Of a stretch of 64,000 nucleotides of DNA, positions 37,949-49,530 are shown piece by piece. Under the pieces are notes generated by a model. It searched no databases. It was not told the origin of the DNA and was given only the letters and a program-made list of their open reading frames with translations. The number at the start of each line of letters is the position of its first letter. Within the stretch, counting starts at the first letter, position 1. Where the stretch lies: NCBI GenBank assembly GCA_905331475.1, contig CAJNYU010001934.1:62001-126000 (forward strand). The letters run 5' to 3'. Both the position numbers and the translations under genes were made by a program. The stretch comes from Rotaria socialis. Lineage: Eukaryota > Rotifera > Eurotatoria > Philodinida > Philodinidae.

Positions 37949-40900
37949 ATGTTCAAGTTTAAACTTGGACATAAACAGCCTGAAGAGAACGAAACTCGTC
38001 GACGACTTCAAAAGGAATTATTCGGATTAAATAAAGTATGCATACGATTAGTTTTTATTCTTATTCAAAAATGATTTGCTGTTCTAGATTTGTGTACGTG
38101 GTTTTCCTTCACGACCATCATCGCTTGCATATGATGCTCAATTGAAATTAATTGCTATTGGAACACATGCGGGTGAAATTCGAATGTAAGTCTTTTTATG
38201 ATGAAAGACCAAACCATCATTTACTATTACTATTTGTTTTAGTTATGGTCAACCGAATTTTCAATTATCATATAGTCTTGACCCTAATCAATCATCATCA
38301 ATTCGTAAATTAATATTTCTTGATGGTGTAGGACGACTTCTTGTCTTAACTGTTGATGGTTATTTACATTTACTTGAAATAAATAATTATAATCCATCGA
38401 TAAATGATTTTTCATCAAATAGTACAGTACGAATTGATCGTACTGGTACGTCAAGTGAAGATGATTCAATCGTACTTAAAAATACACAAACAATATGTTT
38501 ACTAAGAAACCATTCGAGTCTATTAATTGGTCTCAATGATGGAAATATTCATTCATTTAATATTGAAAATTTTTCACTTAATACTGATCCAATTATTTCA
38601 ACTGATATTATTGAAAGAACGTAAGAAATTGAAAATAGTAGTATTTTCAGCATCTTCTTTCAGTTAGATGTTTTGTTTAATAATTCGTTACTTTTTTCTA
38701 ACAAAAATGCTTGAATAAAGCAGCAAATCCTGCGGACATCCGTTATGGGTCATTTCGAATTACTCTTTGCTAATAAATTGAACTAAATGTCTCCTTTATG
38801 AAAGTTCATTTTGTTTTGTTGGAGGATCTTTTTTTTCCTGATTATTGACTAATTCATTTATATTTACTTTAGAATCGTTGAATACTGTAGTGGTCGTATA
38901 ATTCATCCAGGTCCCGTACAATCAATTATTCAACATCCAATTAACGAAGATAAAATATTAATTGGTTATAAAAATACTCTTATTGTTCATTGGGATTTAC
39001 CGTCGAATAGTCATGATCGAACTTATATTTATAAACAAGTATTTTATCTTATTTTTTGGGAAAGAATCTATTATCATTTTTTTTCTCTTGCAGGAAGTCG
39101 AATCTGTTTGTTGGTATAATAAAGGTATGAACTTTGCTACATGCCATAATAATGGAAGTTACGCATTATGGGATGCAAAACAACAATTGAACATAGTTGA
39201 AACAGAAAAAATTCCCTATGGACCTTATCCGTGTACACCAATGACTAAGATTTGTGTAAAAACTTTACGAAAGTAAGTGAAGGATTATTGTTTATTGTTA
39301 CCTAGTCTATAACAATTAGCTAGTTCAGATAATGGCAGTATAGAATTTACTTAGTCCTTTCAAAATAATTTAACAGAGAAATAAATTTCTCTGGTAGCTG
39401 CAAATCATTTGATGAACAGGTTATTCTCTAAAATTGCATCACAATTAGCTTACACTGGTTTTCAATTCATTATTGTTATGCAACTGACATTGAAAGATAC
39501 GCTTATTTTACTAATCAAAACCTTTCCTATCGAATGAGTTCTAACCTTTCATGTCATATTATCCAGTTGACACTTATAGCATGTATGAAGACAAATAGAT
39601 TTTATATCACACATTGAACAGCCAATATAAATGGTGAGCAGTACTAAAAATCAGTCTGCTTTATAGTACGAGGTTTTTTACTACACAATGACATTTAAAC
39701 TATTATTACAGTTGATATTAAAATTTGTATATGTTCAAAGATATTTCTCGTGAAACTGTATAACATGATATTGCTAATTATTGTAAATCTATAGCTTGTT
39801 TGCATGTCTTTATGAATATAAAACAAAAAAAAGCTGATTAATTTATGTTTTCGCTTGTAGTGGTGATCCATTAATAATATTTGCCGGTGGTTTACCTCGC
39901 TCCAGCTATTCGAATAAACATTGTGTTAGTTGTTTATCTGAAAATGAACATGATCATAATAATGAAAGAGCACGGCATGTTACTTTTGATTTTACGACGC
40001 CAGTTATTGATTTTTTCACAATCGACAAACTATCAAATGATGGTTGTATATTCATCGAATAAAAAATGAATTGAATTTTGAAAGAATGTTTTTTTTTCAC
40101 TTTGTGTTAAGGTCGTGACGATCCCCAATCACTTGTGATCTTATTAAATGAAGAAATCGTTGTGATTGATCTTATTACTGATAGTTGGCCATGTTATCAT
40201 TTACCGTATTTAAATAGTATTCATGCATCACCTGTTATATGTACAACGTTAGCCTGTAATGTCAACCCACAATTTTATAAAAAACTTGTGAACTACGCAA
40301 CAATACAACTTGATGATTATACAGATCGAGTTAGTTGAACATCTTTTTATTTAAAAAAAAAAAAAAAAAGAAGAATTCATCTTCTATTCATTATTTTAGA
40401 AATGGCCAATAACAGGCGGAGATATTAAGCATCATTCAAATAATTTAGAAGACGATAATGAACAACAACATTTATTATTGACAGGGTAAGTGTATCGAAA
40501 TAATAAGAATATTTAATGTAATCTTTAATTATTTCATAGACACGAAGATGGATCTGTTCAATTTTGGGATATAACCAACATTTCAATGCCATTGATTTAT
40601 AAATTAAAAACAAGTGATTATTTTCAAATAGAACAAGCACCTCTTGATGATACCGAAGAAGAAACATGGCCACCATTTCGAAAGGTGAATATTTTTTAGT
40701 GCTGCAGCAATATTTATTTTTTCTATTTAGACTGGCCTCTATGATCCATATTGTGATGATCCACGTTTAGCCATACAAAAACTATCACTATGTACAAATA
40801 CAGACGCACTTATTATCGCTGGAACCGCTGGACAAGTTCTTACATTTGAATTTTCAGCTGATTCTTCCGATGTGAATATAGCTGTAAGTTTTTCTTCTAA

Positions 40901-42676
40901 TTTAAAAAAGAACTATTTGATGTTTGATTTATATCATTGATAGACAACAACAGTAAATTTGCTTGATGGTTGTGAAAGTTTTGTTTGGAAAGGTCACGAA
41001 GAAATGAAAACAAGACAAACATTTATTCCATCTGGTCTCGTTTTAACATCGTTAGTTCAACTGTATCCGCCAGCTGCTGTTTCAGCACTAGCTCTATGTT
41101 CAGATATTCAAACGTATGTTGTTCTTGAATACGCCTCTAGTTTTGATTATTTGTTATGATATTTAGTTATGCCGTTGGCACTGCACATGGATTTACTATA
41201 TTTAATTACAAACAAAATCGAATACTTGCTGCTAAATGTACACTTGACCCGAATGCTTTAGGAAATACATCAGCTGTGCCTTCATCAACGGGTGAATCGA
41301 CATTAATACGTGGACGTTCTTTGAAAAAGTCTCTTCGAGAATCATTCCGACGTTTGCGCAAAGGACGAACAATTAAAAAAGCCACAATGATGTTAACACC
41401 GAAGCGAACAGATGAAAATAATCCATTATTCTCGACTAATATGCATTTAGAAGAAATTATTCGTGTACCTGTTGAAAGACAAGTTGAATTTAGAGAATTT
41501 AAACCTGTTGATGATCAAGTTGCCAGTATGGTTCGTTGTCTTTATTTTGCTAAAACCTATCTTAATAGTGGTAAAATTCTACAAAATAAAAATAGATTAT
41601 TCGTTTTTCATATATGTTTTTCTTTCTTTTTTTTCTATATTGTATAGTCAATGATCGAACTCGTTCACTTTGGGCTGGTACCAATGGTGGTCATGTATAC
41701 GTTTATTCTATTACTGGTTCAGAACCTCAATCAATAAATACATTAACAAATGGAACTCCTATTGCAACCGATCAAACAAGTATATGTTCGATGGGTAAGT
41801 TATTCTTTCATTTCATTTGACTTCGATTTGAATTTGTTGATTTTAGCGAAAGAGATTCGATTAAAACATAAAGCACCTGTGTTAAGTATTGTTGTACTTG
41901 ATGCTTTCAATCAACCAATAGGACAAGGTTCTAGTATTTCAACGCTAGAATCAATATCGACAACTTCAAATGTGCCTGTATCAACACCAAGTCAGCCAGA
42001 AAATATTTCACAAGTTTCATCAACACCATTTAATTCACATAAAGTTCTCATTTGTTCTGAAGAACAATTCAAAGTATGCATTATTTTCTTGTCAAAACAT
42101 AGTTTTATTTCGTTTCGTTTTTAAAAGGTTTTCACATTACCAAATTTAAAACCATATTGTAAATTTAAACTAACAGCAACAGAAGGTACTCGTGTTCGAA
42201 AAGTAAATATTAATCAATTTAGCCTTAAAACAGGTAAATATTTCTTAATGTTTTTATTTTATTTTTCATTGCTCTTCATCATTTGTTATTTAGATCATGT
42301 CAATGAATCTCATTCCGAATCATGTCTTGTGTGTTTGGATAATATGGGTCAAATAAGTATCTATACGTTACCAACATTGCGTCGTCAAATATTATTTAGC
42401 TGTATAAAAGCAAGTGATATAAATGCTTTGTCAAGCGTTCAATTCTCTCCTTTTGCACATGCTCTGTATTTACAATCATCATCTGAATTGGTTCAAGTTA
42501 CATTTTCACCACAAACAATTTTACCTTATTCAATGTCAATTACATATGACAAAATTCAACGAAAGACAATACAACGATCTGATTTAGAAAAACCTGTTCG
42601 ACCCATGAGTCCGGAAAAAACCTTATCAAATGGAAATGGAATAGAAGCTCATCTATCATCTGTGAAAATAAAATAA
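37949..42676 (+). CDS. LLGL: LLGL, lethal(2) giant larvae WD40 polarity protein
   Basis: Cortical scaffold that opposes aPKC/Par complexes to define basolateral identity and binds syntaxin-type exocytosis factors. Many exons with introns of about 50-60 bp, plus longer ones at about 38621-38871 and 39273-39860. The protein starts MFKFKLGHKQPEENETRRR and then reads FGLNKICVRGFPSRPSSLAY and IGTHAGEIRIYG, typical of the first blade. WD-type blades follow along the length (GHEDGSVQFWD at about 40542; WAGTNGGHVYVYS at about 41673; SEEQFKVFTLP at about 42056-42138). The loop at about 41309-41371 is SLKKSLRESFRRLRKG, the aPKC-phosphorylated basic membrane-binding motif, with its serines kept. LLGL is preferred over tomosyn because of this loop, the start, and the lack of a C-terminal R-SNARE. 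Length is about 1,000 residues. I cannot separate LLGL1 from LLGL2. Confidence 0.93.
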
Positions 42677-44047
42677 ATAGAAAAGTTCCGAATAAAGTTT
42701 ACCTTAATTCTTATCTCATATCTGTAAACCTTAACTTTAAACTTGAATAGTTAAAAACTCAAATCGAGTTAAAAAGTACGTTACAGTGTAATTCCACACA
42801 TATCTCGATCATTTCTATTTCTTTTTTTTTCTTGATTTGATCTGCTCTTTATTCATTTCATTTTGTCCATTATTCTCATTTAGGTCACTGGACTATTTCT
42901 TTTTTTCTTCTATCTTTTCTTTTTCTTTTTATGTTAGTATATATATATACACGTGTTGTTTATGAAATAAACGGGTAAATATTTAGTAAGGTCAGACACA
43001 CAAGACAAATCTATGTTAAATTTATGTTCTACCTCTCGTTATAGTAAGACGAGCTCTAACGATTGATAATCGTTTTACATACTAAGATCATAAAGAAAAC
43101 ACAACCACGAGTGTTACCATTGGGATACGTTAAGGTGTATCCCGTGTCACTCAATATGTCTATTTGACTCTACACATTTTAGCACTAAGAATCATGTTCA
43201 GCATTATCGAGAATTTCATGTCTTAAGATGAATATTATATTAGTTGTAAGTACTACTGTTTCAATGTAATTATTACTGGCCCTAGTTTAACAACTGTGTA
43301 TCGTTTTGTTTTCATCAAGTACTATGGTACATAGGAGACTGTGCTGTCGTAAATCGTCGCGTTTCAACATGATTTACGAAAATATACTTCGAGAGTCTAA
43401 TTATTAGAAAAGCAATGTTGCAATAGATAATAGAATGAAACTGTAGTAAAACTACAGCAAGATAGTTTTCTTTTTCAAATCAATGTCGAAGTTACATCAC
43501 TTTATAGATTCATAGATTTCAAAAAAAGAAAACCATAAGAGAAACATTCTCATTAACAAGTGGCACAAAAAGAAGTAGGCATGCTGATTGAAAACACAAT
43601 TTACCGTTAAATAGTTTCATTCAGTATGACTCTACTTAATTGTTATTTCAATAAATCAAAGCTGGAAAAAATAAGTCCTCTAAAGAAAAATATTACATTT
43701 GATAGTCTGATGCAACGAATATTTTTCAAAACAAAAAAAACTAATCTAAATTTTTTAACTATTGCACTTCCAAAATCATTGCAATGCGTATTGTGAACAT
43801 GTTACGATATCAATAAAATTTGTTTATTAGATATTCGCGTCTCACATGTTTTTATAATAAGTTAGACTCATATTTACAATATATGTATTCAGCCTTAAAA
43901 TAAAAAGATAGCGGATGAATATTTATGCATTTGCTCCTTATCTAGATCTAAGCAAGGCTTCAAAATAGTCTCGATTTTTGAAACCAGAATCAAGATATGT
44001 GGAAAAATTATCGTAATTGTAAATAAAAATGAACAATTCTTGGACTT
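42677..44047. other. Intergenic region after LLGL
   Basis: AT-rich. A polypyrimidine stretch at about 42820-42930 lies near the likely 3' end of LLGL. No gene seen. Confidence 0.55.
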
Positions 44048-44570
44048 TCTAACGAGGGAACGTCTCCAAGTGATACCAACCATGCGAGTTCATATTGCGC
44101 TCATAAGTAGGACACAGTGAGACTAGAAAAGGCCTTAAAGATTTCGTGCTATTAGGGGTTTCTTTCAAAGTTATGACCGTTTTACTGAATTTTCGACCTT
44201 GAAACAAGGAATTTATAGAAAAACTGACTGAAGGAATTTCGAACTGAAATTTTCCCCAACAATAGGTCTCATCGATGCTAGAAGGTTCTAAAATTTTTCG
44301 TGAAAACGGATGCATCATTCTTTAGATATTGCATACTGATGAAAACGACCAGTTTCCAAAAAAATGTCGTAAAATTGACTTCTCTTCAATATTCAATATC
44401 TTGAGAGTGATGCATCCGTTTTCACGGAAAGTTTTAGAACCTTCTAGCATCGATGAGACCTATTGTTGGGAAAAATTTCAGTTCGAAATTCCTTCATTCA
44501 GTTTTTCTATAAATTCGTGGTCCCAAGGTCGAAAATTCAGTAAAACGGTCATAACTTTTCTCTCGTTAGA
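44048..44570. mobile_element. 0.5-kb foldback repeat, probable non-autonomous DNA element
   Basis: Inverted arms lie at about 44168-44317 and 44408-44558. Matching blocks include the pair AAGTTATGACCGTTTTACTG / its reverse complement, and GAACCTTCTAGCATCGATGA. The outer ends TCTAACGAG (44048-44056) and CTCGTTAGA (44562-44570) are also complementary. This suggests a longer left arm with about 110 bp lost from the right one. Frames in the two arms are mirror images. No clear target-site duplication and no transposase. Confidence 0.7.
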
Positions 44571-46083
44571 CTAAAAAGGTTCATATAATGTTATGCTATC
44601 AATAAATGCAATGAAATTTTGGCTCGTCTAGGTGTTAGCTCTCTCAGTCTTTCAGCAACGCCACAAAATTATTAGAAGAAAAAAAATTGTAGTTTCATTA
44701 CAAGAATAAAATATTGATAATATTTTTTATTTGAATAAAGACAGGGTTGTATTCAGAGAACTTCGAATGCAAGAATGCATACGAGATATCTTCTGAATCA
44801 AGAGCAGAAAAAGATATACTAATTGTGATAGTATTGAAACGCAAATACTTTTTTTTCTTTCATAAAATGTAGATTTTTGTTGACACACTATTTCTGATTC
44901 ATCTATTATAGTCAAACTAAGATGTTTTTGACACCAGTGAGTTTTTTTTTCTTTCTATAAGAGGTTTTTGGGTTAAATTGTATATTTATTTATCAGCATA
45001 GATTGAAGTAGAAGATTTTTCCTTTCAACGGTTGAGATTAAAGAAACATGCAGCTATTAAGAGCTACTGGTTTGCACTTAAAACTACTGAAATATTCTAC
45101 TCAATACCTGAATTATTAGTTCTCAAGCAAGTGCATTTGATGATTTCAGGTGTCGATATTCAAACTTTCTCGATGGGTAATATCTTTTGAGTTTCACAAA
45201 TGAATTTGTAAAGTATTAAACGTCATTTATAAGTTTTTATAAATTTGAGAATATCTGTGCTGTACATAGAAACAAATGAACCTATTTGCAATGTAGTTTC
45301 TTCGTTTTCGTTTACAATTTTAAGATCGAAATATTGAAGAAGAAACAACAATAACTAGTTCAGTAATAGCTTTATCTCTTGCAAAATCATCAAAAAACCA
45401 ATGATGCTGTTAGATAACGATGTACACAAATCACAGAGATTTTCATTGGCAGATATGAAAGATCAAAACAGTGCGCTTACATTATTCCAAGACTTGAATA
45501 GCGTGAAGATTAAGATGTGATCCTCAGTTGAAGTTTATCACTGTGACCTCGCACATTAATAACAGGTATGCACATTCATGAATAATTTTCTAGTAATGTT
45601 TAATACATACGCTAAAAGTATGACCTTCACGATATTTCGTTAAAAGACGCTTATTCATTAGTTTTTACAAGTATTCTTATGTCCCTTGAAGGTTATTTAT
45701 TCAGTCAGTTCGCATTTCTTTTCAATAGTATAAATAATGCTGAATCTAACAAAACAGATGTGAAGTTCGTTGGCAATGCATGAAAAAGTTGTTGAATTAT
45801 AAATCAAATTGTTTACTATATTGAATGAATCACACCGTTTCTTTACTCTTATGCATGCAAATGATTCTTCCAGTTGTATTACTTTCAATCAATAATAACT
45901 TGAAGGGCACCGCAACATTGATTTAGTGTAATGAATACCCGAGCCTAGTTTTCTATATATTGAAAGGAATCGCTGTAGAATAGACTTATTTCTTCTCACA
46001 AGCAATCTCATTCACCTTTTCTTTTTGTTTTACCAAGATTAAGATCAGTATTTATCGAAATTTATCTTTCAAGTGAACAAAAA
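44571..46083. other. Intergenic region, no gene seen
   Basis: AT-rich sequence with short scattered frames only. Confidence 0.6.
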
Positions 46084-46689
46084 ATGTGGTACCATATTTC
46101 ATTGCTGATGACTGCGACTCACATCATCTTGGGTTTAACGCCTACACGCGAATATGCAGTTAGAAGAGATATTTTAGTAGGTGTAAAAGCGCCTGAATTT
46201 TCGATCTTCGATAAAAGTGGAAAGAATCTTCAATATCGAATCGAATCTAAATACTTAGGACTCCAAAAAATAGAACTCGTATCTTATCCTTCCAAGCAAG
46301 TTGTAGGTCGACTCAATAGTAAAGTTACGTGGTTTTTATACGAAGCAACATTTGAAATACTCAATTCTCAAACACAACAGTGGATCACTGGCAGTATTAA
46401 TCAGAAACTCCAGATTTTAAATCACAGATCTGTTATTGAATGGAATGGACGGCGAATTCTGATGGAACACAACATTGCTTCATTGACGACTCGTTTTCTC
46501 GATGATCAACGAGGTGGTCAACTTGTAGCAGAATATAAAGTATCTCTTGCTTCTATGTTTTGGGCAACAAAGTACTCGTTACAAATTTTCAGTAGTGATT
46601 TGCCGGATGCCTTATTTATATTTGGTCTGTCCGCTCGCGATTACATCATCACAAAAAATAGTCAAAAAAAAATAAATCAAAATATTTAG
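46084..46689 (+). CDS. Probable tubby C-terminal-like / LURP-one-related domain protein
   Basis: Intron-less gene of 201 residues. It starts with a hydrophobic, signal-like stretch (MWYHISLLMTATHIILGL). A compact beta-rich domain follows: PEFSIFDKSGKNLQYRIESK, IELVSYPSKQVVGRLNSKV, ATFEILNSQTQQWITGSI, and RGGQLVAEYKVSLASMFWATKYSLQIF, then LPDALFIFGLSARDYI. The order (a D-x-x-G-x-x-x-Y strand, a K-Q-V-V-G-R-L strand, then a late Y-x-L-x-I followed by D-A-L-F) resembles LURP-one-related and phospholipid-scramblase-like folds. The assignment comes from pattern only. The role in animals is largely unknown. An N-terminal export signal would be unusual for this fold, so the hydrophobic start may instead be an anchor. 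Confidence 0.6.
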   Translation: MWYHISLLMTATHIILGLTPTREYAVRRDILVGVKAPEFSIFDKSGKNLQYRIESKYLGLQKIELVSYPSKQVVGRLNSKVTWFLYEATFEILNSQTQQWITGSINQKLQILNHRSVIEWNGRRILMEHNIASLTTRFLDDQRGGQLVAEYKVSLASMFWATKYSLQIFSSDLPDALFIFGLSARDYIITKNSQKKINQNI

Positions 46690-47441
46690 TCTCATTATCA
46701 TTTTAGTATCACCAGTTCGTATCACTATTTATTAATAAATATGCAAGACACTCATAAAATTTCATTGTTAATACTTTTATAATAAAAAAAAATGATATGA
46801 ATAATTTTTCTCTCAAAATAAACAATACAATTCTAGTTTTCTTTTTCTTGGCTGACTTATACGAGCGAGCGAGAGATAGGTAGATAGATAGTGATATTAC
46901 TCTTTATTAATAATTAAAGGAACACAAGAGTTTTATCTTTAAATAAAACTTTTAACCAATAGCTGATGTTCATTTCCAATAATTTTGACGAACGTATCGA
47001 AAGATAAGATTATTCCATCGGTCAAAAATATAGTTGATTTCAATTTGCAAATAAATAAACATCGTATCTGCGCATTTTAATATGAAAAAAACTTTTCGTT
47101 ACAAAGTAAATGGAAACTGTTAGAAGCCGTTATTACACAAAAAGAAGAGTTCAAGTGTTTCATTCGACCTATTTAAAATGATGAAAAATGAATCTCGATC
47201 TACAGTGATATGAAACAGTTTTTTCATACTAACGTTGTAGACAGCAGAGACGACTTGTTTAGCAAGGACACCTATTGAAAATTTTATCAATAAAATAAGC
47301 CAATTTACTGGTCGATTGAGTACACTCTCGTTTAACCAATAGGATAAGCAGTACTGCAGATAGATAGATATATAATTAAAACTAATATACAAAAATCAAT
47401 TTTAAGACGAAAAAGAAAACATATTTTTACTATTACGAAAT
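46690..47441. other. Intergenic region between the tubby-like gene and INTS14
   Basis: AT-rich. No gene supported on either strand. Confidence 0.55.
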
Positions 47442-49446
47442 ATGCCTACAATACTCTTGATCGATTGCTCGTTGGGTATGGCTGAACGTTTTTCGTTTGT
47501 CGCTAAACAAGAAAATAATATGGAAACTACGATGAATATTGAAAAACGTAGTTTAGTAGCCAAACTGGTCGAATCATTGATGACCAACACCAGCAGTCCT
47601 ACTAAACTTGAAACAATCGCTCTGGTAATTTAGATTTTTAATTTTTTTTTTTGATATTTTATTGCTTGGTTTATTTTAATGTTTAGGTATTGTTTGCGGG
47701 CCATGATACAATTAGAATTGTGCAACATTTTACTAAGAATACTGATGATATCATAAAATCGGTTCAAAAACTTCCAATATTTGGTGATCTATCGTTAAAA
47801 TCAGCTATTGACTTTGCTAAGAAATATTTAACAACTACATTTGGTGCCCAACGTTCACAAAAAGTTTGTTACACACATTATTCTACATTAGATAACACCG
47901 ATTGAGATAACTTATGTTTAGATTTTAGTTTTTACAGATAGTTCACATCGTGAAGATGATCCAATCCATGAAAATACCTATAATAATAAAGTTGACCAAA
48001 TGGATGTAGATTTACGTAAACAGACAACAAGTGATGAACAAGAAAAAACAACACTGTCGAATTCACCTACGGATATTTCATATGTATGTATTCGACAGCC
48101 ATCGAGTATTGATCGAGCACGACTAGAAGATATTACTGAACAAGCTCAATGTTCTTTTTCGAAACTTTATTGGTTGATAAATCGTGACAAAGAGAATAAT
48201 ATAATAGTAACTAATGACATGATTCAGCATGTTGTTACTGAGATAAAATCTGACTCGACGGATGTATTTATTTCAATTCTTAAATGTGGTCATTATGAAT
48301 CTCAACTTGCTGTTTATCCAAAAATAATACCCGCAATATTGTACGTTAATGATCTTGCTAGAATAATTGAAAATAAATATTGATTTTATTTTTAGACAAA
48401 CAACAGGCGAATTACTTCAGCCGTCAAATACATTAACAGTAAATGGTTTTATTGAATTATCATCCATACGTAGTGCAATGGCAACATCAAAACATATACT
48501 TCTACCGATTCAACGTTATATTCGACCACAACCAACTGTGCCAATGTTTGCAACGAAAAAATCTGCAGCATCAACGGCGAGTGCAAATTCTTTAGCTACT
48601 CAGAGAAAATCAAATACAGCAAATAATTTCTATTATCTTTTACTTATATCATTAAAAAAAGAAAAATCAGCTGCATTAGTTTCCGTAAATGATCAATGGT
48701 TTGGTGCGATACATTGCCAAAAATTTGAACGAAAAAAGAAATCTAGTCGGCTTATTCTGTCTGTATTTGAGCCAGGTGATTGCATTCCATGGATATCTAG
48801 TTTTGAACGTCTCGGACCCTATGCAGTAGTATTTCCGCCGATAAATAATGGTGAATTAGTATATAAAAAACAACCTTGGCCAGTAAAACCATTCCCGAGA
48901 AGTTATACAGAAACATTTTTAATTTGGTGTCGACATAATAATTTTCAAGTAAATATTTTCTCGCTATCTACCGTATCATTTATATACATAATTTACATTT
49001 CTCATAGAATGATATCAATAAATTTGCTCGTGCTTCAGCAAAACTACCTGATAAAGTCAATATATTCCATCGAGTGAGTATCATCGTTATTCATTTTTCA
49101 AAAACGCTAGAGAATATTCTCTCATTGATGAAGGATGTTCTTCACTACTATTGTACACAAGTTGTTTTGTTGGTTAATCTAAAAATAAAACGGATTCTTC
49201 TGTTTTATAGAAATGATACTAAATAATTATTTTTCTGTTTAGGAATTAAATAAAATCTGTCGTGGTGCATTTATCTATGGACTTCGTGAGCGATTATTTG
49301 TTTTATTGCGACAATTATTTCAACAACAGATACAAATGGGTAAAATAAAACCAGAAGGTGTAAAATACGTTCAAAATGTTATTATGTATATGAATCGTCT
49401 TGGTACATCAGATCGTTATATTAAATATGAAGAAACTTCAACTTAA
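47442..49446 (+). CDS. INTS14: Integrator complex subunit 14 (VWA9)
   Basis: Subunit of the nuclear Integrator complex, which cleaves snRNA 3' ends and promoter-proximal RNA; INTS14 forms a module with INTS10 and INTS13. Exons start at 47442 (MPTILLIDCSLGMAER), about 47687, 47938, 48395 and 49010, and the last ends with TAA at 49446. An N-terminal von Willebrand A-like domain leads into FISILKCGHYESQLAVYP, which matches FHAVLKCGHLTADVQVFP of human INTS14. Further matches are SKHILLPIQR, SAALVSVNDQWFGAIHCQ, SRLILSVFEPGDCIPWI and FHRELNKICRGAFIYGL. The middle of the VWA domain (about 47940-48120) is poorly conserved and rich in Gln/Thr. The MIDAS motif reads DCSLG instead of DxSxS. The gene ends 84 bp before RRP5. 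Confidence 0.92.
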
Positions 49447-49530
49447 ATAAATAAATAAATAAATGAATTTTTTTCTTTTTTATTTGTATAGAAACATATA
49501 TATGATGAAACTTGTTCATTTCAGATAAAA

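Noticed and set aside
37949-42676. Tomosyn (STXBP5) as an alternative identity for the WD40 gene
   Set aside because: The aPKC loop, the start and the lack of a C-terminal R-SNARE coiled coil favour LLGL.
44049-44574. Mirror-image frames with MHPFSRK
   Set aside because: They arise from the inverted arms of the second foldback element.
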